A stretch of DNA of 64,000 nucleotides from Bimuria novae-zelandiae CBS 107.79. Taxonomy: Eukaryota > Ascomycota > Dothideomycetes > Pleosporales > Didymosphaeriaceae. Made by a program: the position numbers and the translations under genes. Below, in pieces: positions 10,911 through 22,172 of this stretch. The notes beneath the pieces were generated by a model. The model was not told the origin of the DNA. It saw only the letters and a list, made by a program, of their open reading frames with translations, and did no database searches. Every line of letters begins with the position of its first letter. Positions within the stretch are counted from its first letter, which is position 1. The DNA is taken from contig ML976770.1 in the NCBI GenBank assembly GCA_010015655.1, forward strand, positions 62,015-126,014, written 5' to 3'.

Positions 10911-12653
10911 ATGACCCCACGCGCGCACCGCGAACTTCCAAAACTCAATCCTCCTGCACCAAAATCAAAACCGGACGCACCCACAATGCCGCGCGTCCTC
11001 AACCCCATCCTCCCCGGCTTCAACGCGGACCCCTCGATCCTCCGCGTCGGACCAGATTACTACATCGCAACCTCAACCTTCGAATGGTATCCCGGCGTCC
11101 AAATCCACCACTCCCGCGACCTCGCAAACTGGACGCTACTCACACGCCCTCTCACCCGCGCCAGCCAGCTCGACATGCGCGGCAACCCGGATAGCTGCGG
11201 CGTGTGGGCACCCTGCCTCTCTTACTCTTCTTCCCAAAAGAAATTTTATCTCGTGTACACAGACGTGAAACGTAAAGATGGAAGTTTCAAAGACACGCAT
11301 AACTACATCGTCACAGCCGAGAAGATAGACGGAGAGTGGAGCGACCCGGTTTATGTAAATTCGAGTGGTTTCGACCCGTCCCTTTTCCACGACGACGACG
11401 ATGACGGAAAAACATGGTTCGTAAACATGCTGCTGGACCACCGACGGCGCCCGCGCTCCTTCGCAGGCATCCGCTTGCAACAATGGGACCATGAGACGGG
11501 AAAGCTAGTCGGACCTTGGAAAACGATATTCAAAGGCACAGAGCTGGATTTAGTCGAAGGACCGCACTTGTATAAGCGGAACGGGTGGTATTATTTGCTC
11601 ACCGCCGAGGGAGGCACGGGATATGAGCACGCGGCGACACTCGCGCGGAGCAGGGACATTTGGGGTCCGTACGAGGTGCATCCGCAAAATCCTATTCTCT
11701 CGAGCACCAAAGCGCCCCTCGCGGCGCTGCAGCGCGCAGGCCACGCGGATATCGTGGATACGGAGGACGGAAAGACATACATCGTGCACCTCACCGGACG
11801 ACCTATAACGCAAGCCCGGCGGTGTGTGTTGGGCCGCGAGACAGCGATCCAAGAAGCTTTTTTGGCCGAGGATGACTGGTTGTACATCAAGAACGGGCCG
11901 GTGCCGTCGCTTTACGTAGACCTCCCAGCCGCCCGCGACGACACGGCGTACTGGACGCCGCAGCACTACACTTTCGGGGGCCTTGCCAAAGGGGGCTTCG
12001 CCTATAAGGGGCACCCCGCGGGTCTGCACAAAGACTTCCAGTGGCTGCGCACGCCGCAGCCAGACCGCATCTTCAACATGCGCCAGGGCGCGCTAGAATT
12101 AACCGGCCGTGAGGCCATAGGAAGCTGGTTCGAGCAGGCGCTCGTCGCGAGGCGGCAGACGCACTTCTCGTATGACGCTGAGACGACGCTCGCTTTCACG
12201 CCCCTAGATGAGCGCCAGTTCGCCGGCCTCACCGCATATTACTGCCGGTACAACTTTTTCTACCTAACCGTCACCGCGGATGCCGAGGGGAAGCGCGAAC
12301 TCCTTCTCCTAACCTCTGAAGCGTCGTGGCCAGAAGGCCGACTCAAGTTCCCAATCCCAGACCCAGTGAGTATACCGCAAGAAGTCAAAGTTCGACTCGC
12401 GCTCAGCGTGCGCGGTGCAGAATTGCGGTTTTACTACGCTCTAGAAGGCGAGGAAGAGCTGAAGAGCATTGGCCCGACGTTCGACGCGAGTATTCTGAGC
12501 GATGAGTGTGGCGGACACCAGGCGCATGGGAGTTTCACGGGGGCGTTTGTGGGCATGGCGGCGAGTGATTTGAATGGGATGGAGACGAAGGCGCGGTTTG
12601 ACTATTTTGATTACACGCCCGTAAGGCATGAGAGCGATCGGTATGAAGTGTAA
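10911..12653 (+). CDS. Glycoside hydrolase family 43 beta-xylosidase (intracellular type)
   Basis: This enzyme removes xylose from the non-reducing ends of xylo-oligosaccharides; the family inverts at the anomeric carbon, and some members also cleave arabinofuranosides. The gene has no intron and encodes 580 residues. The N-terminal five-bladed propeller carries the expected acidic residues: Asp40 in GFNADPSI (general base), Asp155 in SGFDPSLF (pKa modulator) and Glu216 in LVEGPHLY (general acid). The C-terminal beta-sandwich (from about residue 350) is typical of the subfamily that resembles bacterial SXA-type xylosidases. There is no signal peptide, so a cytosolic role on imported oligosaccharides fits. 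The first ATG (CACC ATG) is used here. Comparison with the family suggests the second ATG at 10986 (residue 26) may be the true start, because the first 25 residues are proline-rich and lie outside the fold. I saw no XlnR-type GGCTAA site upstream. Confidence 0.95.
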   Translation: MTPRAHRELPKLNPPAPKSKPDAPTMPRVLNPILPGFNADPSILRVGPDYYIATSTFEWYPGVQIHHSRDLANWTLLTRPLTRASQLDMRGNPDSCGVWAPCLSYSSSQKKFYLVYTDVKRKDGSFKDTHNYIVTAEKIDGEWSDPVYVNSSGFDPSLFHDDDDDGKTWFVNMLLDHRRRPRSFAGIRLQQWDHETGKLVGPWKTIFKGTELDLVEGPHLYKRNGWYYLLTAEGGTGYEHAATLARSRDIWGPYEVHPQNPILSSTKAPLAALQRAGHADIVDTEDGKTYIVHLTGRPITQARRCVLGRETAIQEAFLAEDDWLYIKNGPVPSLYVDLPAARDDTAYWTPQHYTFGGLAKGGFAYKGHPAGLHKDFQWLRTPQPDRIFNMRQGALELTGREAIGSWFEQALVARRQTHFSYDAETTLAFTPLDERQFAGLTAYYCRYNFFYLTVTADAEGKRELLLLTSEASWPEGRLKFPIPDPVSIPQEVKVRLALSVRGAELRFYYALEGEEELKSIGPTFDASILSDECGGHQAHGSFTGAFVGMAASDLNGMETKARFDYFDYTPVRHESDRYEV

Positions 12654-12929
12654 TCCAGCACTTCGAAATCTATACGTTACGTTGATGTTCATTCCGTGGA
12701 CTCATTCCAAGTGCATGACCGTGCAAACCTTCTCTTGTCGCTTCAAATGGACCAAATGTGCCGAAGCACGCACGTTCCGGTACGCCATGCTTGTATGCTG
12801 ACATGACCGCAATCGAGGGGGGTTAGCGAGGTCCGAAAGATCCGATACTCTGCCTGTCGAGCTGTTTCCGCATGGTACTGCACCAGTGGTGAGTCCCGGT
12901 CAATGGGCGCAAAACAGCGACAGGAATAC

Positions 12930-14712
12930 CTACGGGCTGTGCTCATACTGAAAATCCATATACCCTTTCAGCCCCGCTAAACCGATCTCAATCGCCTCCT
13001 CGGTCCGGATTGTCCTGCTCCCCTGGTTCTGCACGAGATTAACCCAGTAGTCGAACGCTTGATGCGCTTCCTCCTTGCTCATGGTGCCCAACACCACGTC
13101 GTTGGCGACAACGGGCTCCAGGCCTGCGACGCCGCCAAAGACCACGAGGAGGTGCTTGTACGCATCCGGTAATTTGTCAGCGCTGCTGGGAGGGCAGTTG
13201 CGCGGCGCGATGGTGTCGGGGAGGATGTCGGTGAGTGGAACGCCGCGCTCCGAGGTGCCGATGACGAAGGAGTAGCCACCCGGAAACTCCGTACCGGTGA
13301 AGACTTCGTTGAAGCTGTTTTCTCTGCGGACTTTGTAGCCCCAGTAGTAGCCTTCTTGCTCGCGGGGTGCTTCAGGGGCGACAGCGTCGACGGCGAGGTT
13401 TGCGCATTGTACGTCGGACAGATGCGGCCAGGCAGGCGGTGGTCTGTCATCTTTGAATTCGACCGTTAAGCGCACGCCCTGTGGAATGTCGTACGGTACT
13501 CTGACCGGGTAAGGCAGGCCACAGTTTATGTACGTCCACTCTTGCTTCCGATTCTTGCCTCTAGTTTGCACCGGTGGGGCTATAGCGACACCCTCACGGA
13601 AGCGGAGCCACTCGTCCGGCTTGGTGTGTGACGGCGTATCGAGCGGAGGGAGCAATCCAACATATTTTAACGGCTCGCACATGGGGAAGAGCGCAGACCG
13701 TAAGTGTGGCGGGCAGTCTGCGTACTCGAGGAGACCCTTCATGAAGAGATCCGGATGTTGGTACGGGATGTCGGCTTCGGAGATGCTATCCATGGTTTCG
13801 ACCTTGCTCTTCTTCCTGTTGCGATAGTGCGGTGATACCTTATCGGGTATGGTGTGTGGGTCATCATCGAAGACGACGATCTCGTCGATGCACCACACGG
13901 CAGCCGCACGCGCGATACGGCCTACGAGGAGAGTTTTCGTGTCGTGCCGTGCGACGTTATTGAGGATGCTGCCGGGTAGCGCTATCGTAACTGTCCATGA
14001 CCTAGATTTCCGCGGCTTAAAGACGGCCGACGGCTTTTCGGTGCGCAGCTCTTGTGTCATTTTGCCTTTGCTGGGAGCCATCGGAGGTGGTTCCTTCCTC
14101 GTCGCAGGTTGGGCAGGGTTTGAATCCTTTGTGGATAAATGCGTTGTGGGAGAAGGCCTGCTTTCCTTATTCTCGCTCCGCTTCTGCTGCTCAGTTTGTA
14201 TCTGCGCGTCCGCGTGGTGTTGTTTGCCGTCCGGAGCAGCTCGTTTGGTCCGCTTCCCCGCCTGCTCGTCCTCAGAGTCTAGTACCTCCCATATCTCAGG
14301 TCGTGGTTGCCGATGCGGTGTATCTTCGTGGTGTACCGCCCCAAGCTTTCGCTTCTGTCCCTTGTCAGCCATCTCATCTTACCTGCCCATTGGACCCTCC
14401 ACTCACCTTGCCCTTCTTCTCCATCTCTGCCGCACCTAGTGTACCGTCCCCCCTCACCGCATCATCAGTATCCTTTGCAGCTCTCCTCTCCTCCTGCTCT
14501 CTCGCCTCGTGCTCTTCAAGCGTGTTATCCACAAGCTCCAACGCCCGCCTGTTCCTCGCCTTGCCTGTTTCTGCCTCGACTACATTGCCATCCTCGTCAA
14601 CCCAGCCCTTACCATTTATGTATTCGACCGGTTCCTTCGCGGCTTTCATCTTCGTCCTCGAGTTCGCGGTGCCCATGGTGCCGATCGGGGCATCGAGGTT
14701 GATGCGTGCCAT
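12930..14712 (-). CDS. SPOUT-class RNA methyltransferase (C9orf114/SPOUT1 family)
   Basis: The main domain matches the putative RNA methyltransferase family of C9orf114/SPOUT1, whose fold binds S-adenosylmethionine in a trefoil knot. The signature starts SWTVTIALPGSILNNVA and continues TLLVGRIARAAAVWCIDEIV. I join two exons, 14712-14407 and 14354-12930, through a 52-nt intron (GTGAGT donor, CTGAC branch point, ACAG acceptor). This keeps frame and gives 576 residues. The first 102 residues are a charged segment (MARINLDAPIGTMGTANSRT...) that I do not recognise. It is followed by a basic and acidic disordered linker and then the methyltransferase domain. The alternative is two genes: an ORF ending at 14374 and a second starting at ATG 14372, one base apart. 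That would leave the second without its own promoter, so fusion is preferred. The gene converges with the GH43 gene 276 bp away. Confidence 0.8.
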
Positions 14713-14902
14713 GGTCCGGGTGCCGCCCGTGTCGCCGCTTCTCGCACTGCAGTCAATGCACTTTCCCTAACAGCAGCTGTGTAGGAGTAAATCTGGCACG
14801 TTCAAGGAAGAATAAAGGGAAGGTGAGGTGCAATGGCGAGGAAAGCAAATTGTTACTTCTCCGACGTTGTTGGTCTCAAAAACTTTAGCGAGCTGATATA
14901 AC

Positions 14903-14926
14903 GCTTTGCAAAAGACCGTCCCGACC
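14903..14926 (+). repeat. Left terminal inverted repeat of the MITE
   Basis: 24 bp, an exact reverse complement of 15156-15179. The bases just outside (14902 and 15180) do not pair. Confidence 0.9.
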
Positions 14927-15155
14927 TATTTCCTGCGTATATGTAGGCACGACTAAGTAGATTCTAGTATAGGGAGCCTTACCATGTCGTAAAGCTATAT
15001 ATCTTCACAATTCCTTCATAATAAACTTTGTAAACTTAGTAGAATATAGAATCAGGCTACCTCTATACTATATAAAGTTTCTAGAAATTTCAATAAAGTA
15101 GTTGAGGAGACAAAAGGGAAAGCAATAATCTATTCTCTGATTTGCTAGGCGGCTG

Positions 15156-15179
15156 GGTCGGGACGGTCTTTTGCAAAGC
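15156..15179 (-). repeat. Right terminal inverted repeat of the MITE
   Basis: 24 bp, the exact reverse complement of 14903-14926. Confidence 0.9.
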
Positions 15180-15406
15180 ACCGATAACGGATAGCTCGAG
15201 TGCCCACTGCGGGGAGGGAAGGCACCCGCCGCGAAAAGTATCCCTGTCCACGCTCAGCCCTGCATCTCCGTGATTGTCAACACCGCCCACCAGGCTGCCG
15301 TCACGGACATTCCGTCAAGCGCTTACATGTCTTCTCTCCTCTGCAGAACACCTTGCGACAACCACACCCCAACAATCACACTCACAATTTATCTGCGATA
15401 AACAAA

Positions 15407-15783
15407 ATGTCTACCGAGTAAGCGCACACCTCTGCTCACGCCCACCACAACGGCTAATCTGTACTAGAAAGTCCCTCGCTTCAGCCCCATCCTCCCTCTT
15501 CACCTTCCTCGCCCTCTACGTAACCACACTCTTCTCCCTCGACACCTGGGCCGCCGCCCGCGCCTCGCCGTATCGCGCGCCATCCGCTACGAACACGTAC
15601 TTTCGTCCTGCCACGACGCCGCCGGCACCAGGTAGTTACCAGGCAGGCATGCATGGGCGGGGATATGCCGGACCGGGCGATGGAGGAGAGAGCAGGAGAG
15701 CGGGTGAGATAGGAAGGGTGGATGCAAGGGCGCCGTTGCGCATGGGTGGAAGTAGTGGGTGTGGGGCTTGTGCTGCTTTGTAG
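15407..15783 (+). CDS. Small one-TM protein, 108 residues
   Basis: The function is not known. Exon 1 (15407-15417) encodes only MSTE less one base. A 50-nt intron (15418-15467, GTAAGC...GCTAAT...CTAG) leads to exon 2 (15468-15783), and frame is kept. The protein has one hydrophobic segment near the N-terminus (about residues 13-28, SLFTFLALYVTTLFSLD) and then a soluble tail rich in glycine, serine, proline and arginine. This suggests a small protein anchored in a membrane by its N-terminus. The start context (AAAATG) is good. The MITE lies about 230 bp upstream, so this gene's promoter includes or abuts the element. Confidence 0.65.
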
Positions 15784-17018
15784 ATGCGGATGCGTGCAAG
15801 ATCAGATTGGGAGTTGCATAATGGATGAGGATTGGGAGGGAAGGTAAGGAAGAGGCGCTTGGAGTATTGTGCATACTTTTCCATACCTCAACCAAACGGC
15901 GGTGGAGTTTGGAGTTGAGCTGCGGATAGCATGGCGCTGTGTCGTGTACGAACGGCTCGGCGTTTGTGGTGAATGCGCCATAGTAAACTTTGGCCTTTTA
16001 TGGAGGGCTTTCTTGATGTTGAAGAATCATACCGTTCTCTTCGCGTCTGTCTGCTGTTGCCTAATCATGTGAAGTATAAGTATCCAAGTCTCTTTACCCA
16101 CCAACCCAACTAGAAAATGGNNNNNNNNNNNNNNNNNNNNNNNNNNNNNNNNNNNNNNNNNNNNNAAAAAAAAGTAATGTAAACTCCTCCATACAGAGCC
16201 ATAAAACCATTTTCTCGTAAACACACTCAAAACAAAAGACGCTAGCCACGTTAATCACAGCAGCCATAATTCTGGCAGCAACCCAGACACTCCTATCAAA
16301 CTTTAACAGTGATACAATAGCCAGATTTCAAAATACTTAACTCGGAGGTATGTACACGGTTCTGGGGTGGGATTTCAAATACTACATACTGATAATTTCC
16401 AAAGATGTTTGTCAGTTTGCGTATAAAGCGCTAACCGACCAATCAGAGCACTGTTGGCTATGTATGCCCTTGTGCTACCCACCCAATGTGGCACACAGCG
16501 ACCGACGAAGACTTCCTAGTTGCCCGCATTGAGTAGCTTGAGCGCGTGACGGACTTCATGCAGGTGCTTACCTTGCTAAGAGGATGTACTCTACTAAAGG
16601 ATCTTCTCAGCGCAGAAGCGCGCGGATTTCTTTAGCTAACATCTCGCAGGAAGTTTAGAGTATCTCTCCAATCATCTCTAGCGTCTGGGAGGCGGAATCC
16701 CAAATGTCCATCAGCGTTGCTACGGTGTGTGTTCGTTGTGATTTTTCGAAGAACATCGCCGACATAGCTTGTAAGGAAAATGCACACAAACGTCCCCAGA
16801 AAACCGCTCGAAGCCGTAACCATCAAAATCCAAAAAAGACACAACACTACGACTTAGAAATTCGGCTTTCCAAAAAGGGCGCAACAAGAATACCGCAGTA
16901 CAATGCAAATGCCAACACCACTCACTCACATAGACACACGTTTAAACTTCGTAACATGCAGTCCTATCCTTTTGCCTCGATTATCCTTCCCCCGCAAAGT
17001 CAAGCCCGCACGCTATAC
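15784..17018. other. Intergenic with an assembly gap
   Basis: The stretch contains 45 N at 16121-16165 followed by an A-run. On either side I see only short frames without protein-like composition. Part of it is the 3' region of SEC21. Confidence 0.6.
16121..16165. other. Assembly gap (45 N)
   Basis: Exactly 45 unknown bases, followed directly by an eight-base A-run. The true length is not known from the sequence. Confidence 0.99.
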
Positions 17019-19994
17019 TCACGCCACACTCCCCACCACCAACGCCGCAACCCCCTCCTCCTCGCTCCTCGCCTCAATCTTCATCGTAACCCCCGTCTTC
17101 GCACTAAACGCCATCCTCACCATAGCCGCAACCTTGCCCCCCGTAATAGTCTTACCGTACATCTTGAGCGTATGCGTAGACTGCGAGAGCGGGACATCTG
17201 TGCCCTCGAGGGGCTGGAGCGACAGCGTTTTGATGAGCTGTTCTGTTGCATCTACAAACATTATTAGCCTTCTTCTATCCACGATAGAGGGCAGGGAGAG
17301 GGGGTGCTTACCAACTATACTCTTCATATTGCTCAGCTGCAGTGTCTCAGTTGCCGAATCGCTATTCGACTGCTCCCACACGTTGTCGAAGCTCCCCGCG
17401 TACGCAGGAGTAACATAATCCGCGCCGTTGAGATCCAGATCCTCGACCTGGTACTCATCCGCGTACCCGTCGCCGTCTTCGGGCTCGTTGGTGCTGGGGT
17501 CGATCTCCTTGCTGACGAACTTGAGCGTGTTGGTAAACGACGTGGCGGTGTACTGCGACTCGGTTTCCAGACGCTTGAACGACACGTATATGGTGCCAGG
17601 GATGTCCGTCTTGAGTTCTGCAGCTGGGATGATGAAGTCTTCCTCCAGACCGCTGTCGTCGTCTTCGGGAGCCACGACCATCTCTACGTCTAGAAGCACC
17701 GTGTCGGGGAGCGTGTTCTTGACATCGTATTGCAGCACAATATGGTCCTTGAATATGTGCTTGACCGCCGTGACGACGTATTCTGTTTCTGATTCGGTGA
17801 GCTCCACCACTGCGCTTGACTTGAGCAAGCCGCCGTGCGCCGCAAGCTCTGGAATTTTCTGCAGCTCCTCGGCGTACTTTTGTGTCGCCGCGGTCGCGGA
17901 GGCAGCAGCATCTGCGCCGGTCTTGGCAGGTGCCTTCTGGGCGCTTGGGGCTTTGAGTATAGGGGTGGACCCTTCGGTCTTCTTGCTGAGGTCTGCTGCA
18001 TCTGCTTGTTCGCGTGACACGGTCGGGATCTTGGTAATATCGAAAGCGTCCTGGAAGGTGTCTTTCGAATCGGAGCTGACGTACATGGTGAGTTGATGCT
18101 CGAGCGTCGGCAGAGAGTACATGGAGTCGTTTCGGACAAAGCTAATGGCCAGGTCGTCGTCCTGGTCCATCAACTTCAAGTTCAGCGCCGCACGATCTCG
18201 GACCTCGTCATCGACGTCATCGAGACACCTGCTCAGAAGTACGTGAACGGACTTCTTGATCTCGGGATCCTTCTGACCAACACCAAACTTGGCCAGGGCA
18301 GAAGTAGCAGCCGCTCGGACTATGGCGTTCTCCAACACAACACGGTTGTAGATGTACCGAATGTACTTTGTCGGATGAGGTGTAGAGGGTCCTTCCCGGC
18401 CAAGCACGAACAGAATACGGACCGCAAGTTTAGTGAACTCGCAGTCTTCGATGAACTCGCAAAGAGTAGCCAAAGCATCCTCCTTGGCTTCCGGGACGAA
18501 TCGGATCAAATCCATGATCGCTTCTACGACGGCGCGCTTGAACTCGTAACCACCCTCGTCGCGAAGGATACCGCTGAGGAAAGCGAGGAACCCAGCCTGC
18601 TTCGACTTGAACTTGAGGGCTAATGTGCGAACCGCCTCCACAATAGTGACCTTGAACTCGTCGGTAATCTCAGCCATGAAGCCAGTGATTTGCTTCATTA
18701 GTCTGTCAACCGAAGATTCATTACCCGTCTTTAGAAGAGTGGTGATGGCAAAGGTGGCAATGCTGCGGTTAGAGTTTGTAATGAGCGATTCAATGTCCTG
18801 ATTGCACGAACGGACAGCGTCTGGCTTGAAAGAGGCCATAGTCGACAAAATCCTCAGAGCGGCAAATTTGGTCACAGCGCGAGGAGACGTGAGGAAAAGC
18901 TGCAACACGTGCACAGCCTGGACGAGCTCGGCGTCGGTAACACCGCGCAAGTCGCAGATGGCCTTTGCGGCTTCGAAGTTGACCATTTCAGACTTGTGGC
19001 GCAACCAGCCGTCTAGCAGCTGCACCATGGGCTTGCGCAGGTTGGGGTCTTCCTCGGCCAGCTTCGCCGCAAGCCTGACGAGCAGCACGGTAGCAGCAGG
19101 GCTTTTCACAACACCAGCAGCGGAGTATTGCTGCACCATCTTGACCAAGCTCATCCGGTCGCCCGATCGCATCTGGTATAATAGGCCAATGGCGTGGTAC
19201 TGTGTCATGTAGTTTGTGCTCGCCTGGAGAGCGTTGTGCGAGCTGCCTCCGAATCCGCCCAGAAAGCTGCCCGACTTGGGGCCTGACGCCGCCTCTTGAG
19301 CCTCTGACTGCCATCTCCGGACAACATCCTTTGCGACTGGAAGAAGGTGGTATGACGAGACAAGCGCAGCGGAAGCGACCGAGGGGTTCTTGTCGACAAT
19401 ACATGTCTTGACGAGACGCTCAATCGCTTGGACGGTGGAAGGATCGATGACGCGGCAGAGGGCGCGGATCGCATTAGGTCGGAATACAACATCGCTCCCA
19501 ACGGCGACATCCTTCATGATGGAGGCTGTGACCATGATGACATCGTCTGCGGAGCTAGCGAGCTCTTTGAGGACGAGGTAGACCATCTGGCGGAGGGCGG
19601 CATCCTTGTTGGAGAAGAGTTTCGAGACTGTGAAGATCAGTACATTCCCCAAACAGTCCTAGGATATCTCGCATACTGCCGAAGAATAAGTTCGTAGCTT
19701 CCTGTCTCCCCCAGTTCTCGCCGGTGAAGAGCAACAGTGCCAGCTTCGTCAATATCTACATGCCGTCAGCGTCCTGCACTCCTCCACCTCCAATGCAATA
19801 CGTACCACCCTGCATTTCCGCGGCGATATGTTACTCTGGCTGAATACTCGTGCTGTGCGCTGTGTCAGCTTGCCCCATGCTTGAACCCCCTCCATCAGCT
19901 CCCCAGAAGCTCTACAGGCCGCCGTACCTTCCTGGAACACCGACGTCTTGTCAATCTGCGCCACGGCGCCGACATCCTCGTGCTTCTTGTCCAT
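17019..19994 (-). CDS. SEC21: Coatomer subunit gamma
   Basis: Gamma-COP is a subunit of the COPI coat, which forms vesicles for Golgi-to-ER and intra-Golgi transport. Five exons on the minus strand (19994-19928, 19852-19806, 19755-19677, 19627-17312, 17251-17019) join in frame into 913 residues, the usual length in fungi. The N-terminus (DKTSVFQEARVFSQSNISPR, then KCRVILTKLALLLFTGENWG) and the following HEAT/Armadillo solenoid (about residues 1-540; FFGISKLFSNKDAALRQMVY) match the adaptin-like N-terminal domain. After a low-complexity linker (alanine/threonine-rich, about 590-640) comes the appendage domain at the C-terminus, rich in beta strands. The last intron (60 nt) is a multiple of three and could be mistaken for coding sequence. 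The gene is head-to-head with LIP5, and 434 bp separate the start codons. Confidence 0.97.
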
Positions 19995-20428
19995 GGTTGC
20001 AGAGCGCAGGCACCCGCCGCGGGTCGGACCTTATTTATGCGTAGTGCGTGTGTCCTTCACCTTCTCCGCCCAACGTGGCCTCTGCGAATTGCTGCCTGCG
20101 CGAACGCCGTGACCAATACCCTCTAGTAGTAAAACAGGGGCGAGCGTGGAGGAACCGCGTGCGGCGTGCGGTATGGGAATGGTGCGTTCGGAATTGGCGA
20201 CGTTGTCGTTGTCGTTGTCGTTGTCGTCTTGTCCTCTGCGGCGCGCTGCAGGGATGCTACAATTGTGGGCGGAGGTCGACACTCGTGCATCGGACTCCTT
20301 CCTGCCTTATTCAGCAGCCCTATCCCGCGCTAGCGTCGGGACAAAGTGCGGCCAGCGGCGGGATTTCCAGGACCACCGCGCTCAACTTTTCGACGCTCAC
20401 ACTCCCTTGCCCACCCCTCACAGACACA

Positions 20429-21652
20429 ATGGCGACCTCATTACCACGGGCACGCTGCCTGCTCTCCCTCCCGACATCCTCGCCCTCCTTCCGACCTTCC
20501 CTCCGCACCTTCGCCACCGCCGTAGACCCAACACCATCATCACAGCAGCCCGCAAAGCCCGCGCGCCCACCCACCCGCTTCCAAGACAAACTCAACGCCG
20601 GTCCCTCCTTCACCGACTTCGTCTCCCCCTCCGCGCCGCTCCCCCCTGCGGAAGCCTACGAAATCAAAACCGCCACCGTCGGCCCGGCCGGGCGTAAAAA
20701 GACAATCACCCGCCTACCAGAATGGCTGAAAACCCCCATCCCCGTCAACGACAACTACAAGCGGCTTAAAAATGACTTGCGCGGGCTGAATCTCCACACG
20801 GTCTGCGAGGAAGCAAAGTGCCCGAACATCAGCGATTGTTGGGGCGGGAGTAGCAAGAGCGCGGCCACGGCGACGATCATGCTCATGGGCGATACGTGCA
20901 CGCGCGGATGTCGGTTCTGCAGCGTCAAGACGAGCAAGGCGCCGCCACCGCTGGATGTGCACGAGCCCGAGAACACGGCCGAGGCGCTGCGGCGCTGGGG
21001 ACTAGGCTACGTGGTTCTCACCGCCGTGGACCGAGACGATTTGGCGGACGGCGGTGCGCGCCACTGGGCTGAGTCCGTGATGAAGATCAAGCAGAAGTCG
21101 CCGCAGATGCTAGTGGAGACGCTGACGGGCGACTTCGCGGGCGACATGGACATGGTGCGGCTGGTCGTGCGCAGCGGCATGGACGTGTTCGCGCACAATA
21201 TCGAGACGGTCGAGGAACTCACGCCCTTCGTGCGCGATCGCAAGGCAAAGTTTAGACAGAGCCTCGATGTGCTGCGCACCGCGAAGGAGGAGCGTCCCGA
21301 GCTCATCACTAAGACGAGTATCATGCTTGGTCTCGGCGAGACGGATGCGCAGATCGAGCATGCGCTGAAGGAGCTGCGTAAGAACGACGTCGATGTGGTT
21401 ACCTTCGGGCAGTACATGCGGCCTACTAAGCGCCACATGGCGGTTACAGAGTACATTACACCCGACAAGTTCGAGGTGTGGAGACAGCGCGCGCTCGATA
21501 TGGGGTTCCTGTACTGCGCTTCGGGGCCGCTGGTGCGGTCGAGCTATAAAGCCGGCGAAGCCTTCATCGAGAACGTGCTCAAGAAGCGGGCGGCGAAGAG
21601 GAACGAGGTGCTCGGTGCACCGAGTGTAGAAGACTCAACGCAGACAGCATAA
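20429..21652 (+). CDS. LIP5: Lipoyl synthase, mitochondrial
   Basis: This radical SAM enzyme inserts two sulfur atoms into octanoyl chains on lipoyl-dependent proteins such as pyruvate dehydrogenase E2, 2-oxoglutarate dehydrogenase E2 and glycine cleavage H protein. It has 407 residues and no intron. The N-terminus is a mitochondrial presequence ([20 protein letters not shown], basic and without acidic residues). The auxiliary 4Fe-4S cluster motif [12 protein letters not shown] gives Cys126, Cys131 and Cys137. The radical SAM motif CTRGCRFC gives Cys157, Cys161 and Cys164. The C-terminal RSSY carries the conserved serine that ligates the auxiliary cluster. I place the start at the ATG at 20429 because the longer upstream frame lacks composition and family support. 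The product would modify PDX1 and other E2-type proteins, and PDX1 is encoded at 53.6 kb in this window. Confidence 0.97.
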   Translation: MATSLPRARCLLSLPTSSPSFRPSLRTFATAVDPTPSSQQPAKPARPPTRFQDKLNAGPSFTDFVSPSAPLPPAEAYEIKTATVGPAGRKKTITRLPEWLKTPIPVNDNYKRLKNDLRGLNLHTVCEEAKCPNISDCWGGSSKSAATATIMLMGDTCTRGCRFCSVKTSKAPPPLDVHEPENTAEALRRWGLGYVVLTAVDRDDLADGGARHWAESVMKIKQKSPQMLVETLTGDFAGDMDMVRLVVRSGMDVFAHNIETVEELTPFVRDRKAKFRQSLDVLRTAKEERPELITKTSIMLGLGETDAQIEHALKELRKNDVDVVTFGQYMRPTKRHMAVTEYITPDKFEVWRQRALDMGFLYCASGPLVRSSYKAGEAFIENVLKKRAAKRNEVLGAPSVEDSTQTA

Positions 21653-22172
21653 CCCCTCGCCATGTCTATTTCTATATTCTTGTACCATATACGCGCAGCT
21701 CATGTATTTTGCGACTGCGCACTTCCCTAGACATCACAGATGGACTTCAACATCTCCATAGGACGTGATGTCAGGACCCACAAACTTTTAGAGACATTTG
21801 AGATTAGCTATTAATGATGTATTCCCGTCGTGCCGTCGTTGTGCATGTACGAAGCCTCCATCATGAGTCCTGTGCACTTTCATAACCGTCATGGCCAGCC
21901 CAGCAAATTCCCCCTCGCCCAGGGCGGCTTCCAAGGGTATCTATATCGCCCGTCCAACCCATAGCGCACATACGCCTCCTCACTCGCCCAACGCCCAACC
22001 GCATTCTGCCGCACAAAAGGAACTGGGTCTTCCCGAGCATACGGAGACGAATCTAATCGAACATAGGGAACGGAGTCATGCCGGAGGAACAGATCGGGTT
22101 GGACCTGCCTTCTCTTTTGACATTAGCACACGTGGGAAGGACATTTGTAGAACCAGTGTAGTGTTGGGTCCA
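21653..22172. other. 3' intergenic between converging genes
   Basis: This is the region between the ends of LIP5 (plus) and the EI24-like gene (minus). The open frames here are low-complexity and overlap the end of the neighbouring gene. No separate gene recognised. Confidence 0.5.

Larger units (their letters stand above)
14903..15179. mobile_element. MITE-like element with 24-bp perfect terminal inverted repeats
   Basis: The segment 14903-14926 (starts GCTTTGCAAAAGACC) is an exact inverted copy of 15156-15179. The 277-bp element they bound is AT-rich inside (many TATA, TAGAAT and ATAAAG words) and has no coding capacity, unlike the GC-richer flanks. This is the structure of a miniature inverted-repeat transposable element. 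No clear target-site duplication is visible at the ends as drawn, so the superfamily is not assigned. It sits between the divergent genes starting at 14712 (minus) and 15407 (plus), where it may have brought in or displaced promoter elements. Confidence 0.75.

Noticed and set aside
10911..14712. A xylan-use gene cluster around the GH43 gene
   Set aside because: The neighbours are an RNA methyltransferase and an unrelated small protein. No transporter, regulator or second hydrolase lies close by.
20048..20428. N-terminal extension of lipoyl synthase by 127 codons
   Set aside because: The extension has no similarity to the family. The ATG at 20429 begins a good mitochondrial presequence and lies at the expected place.
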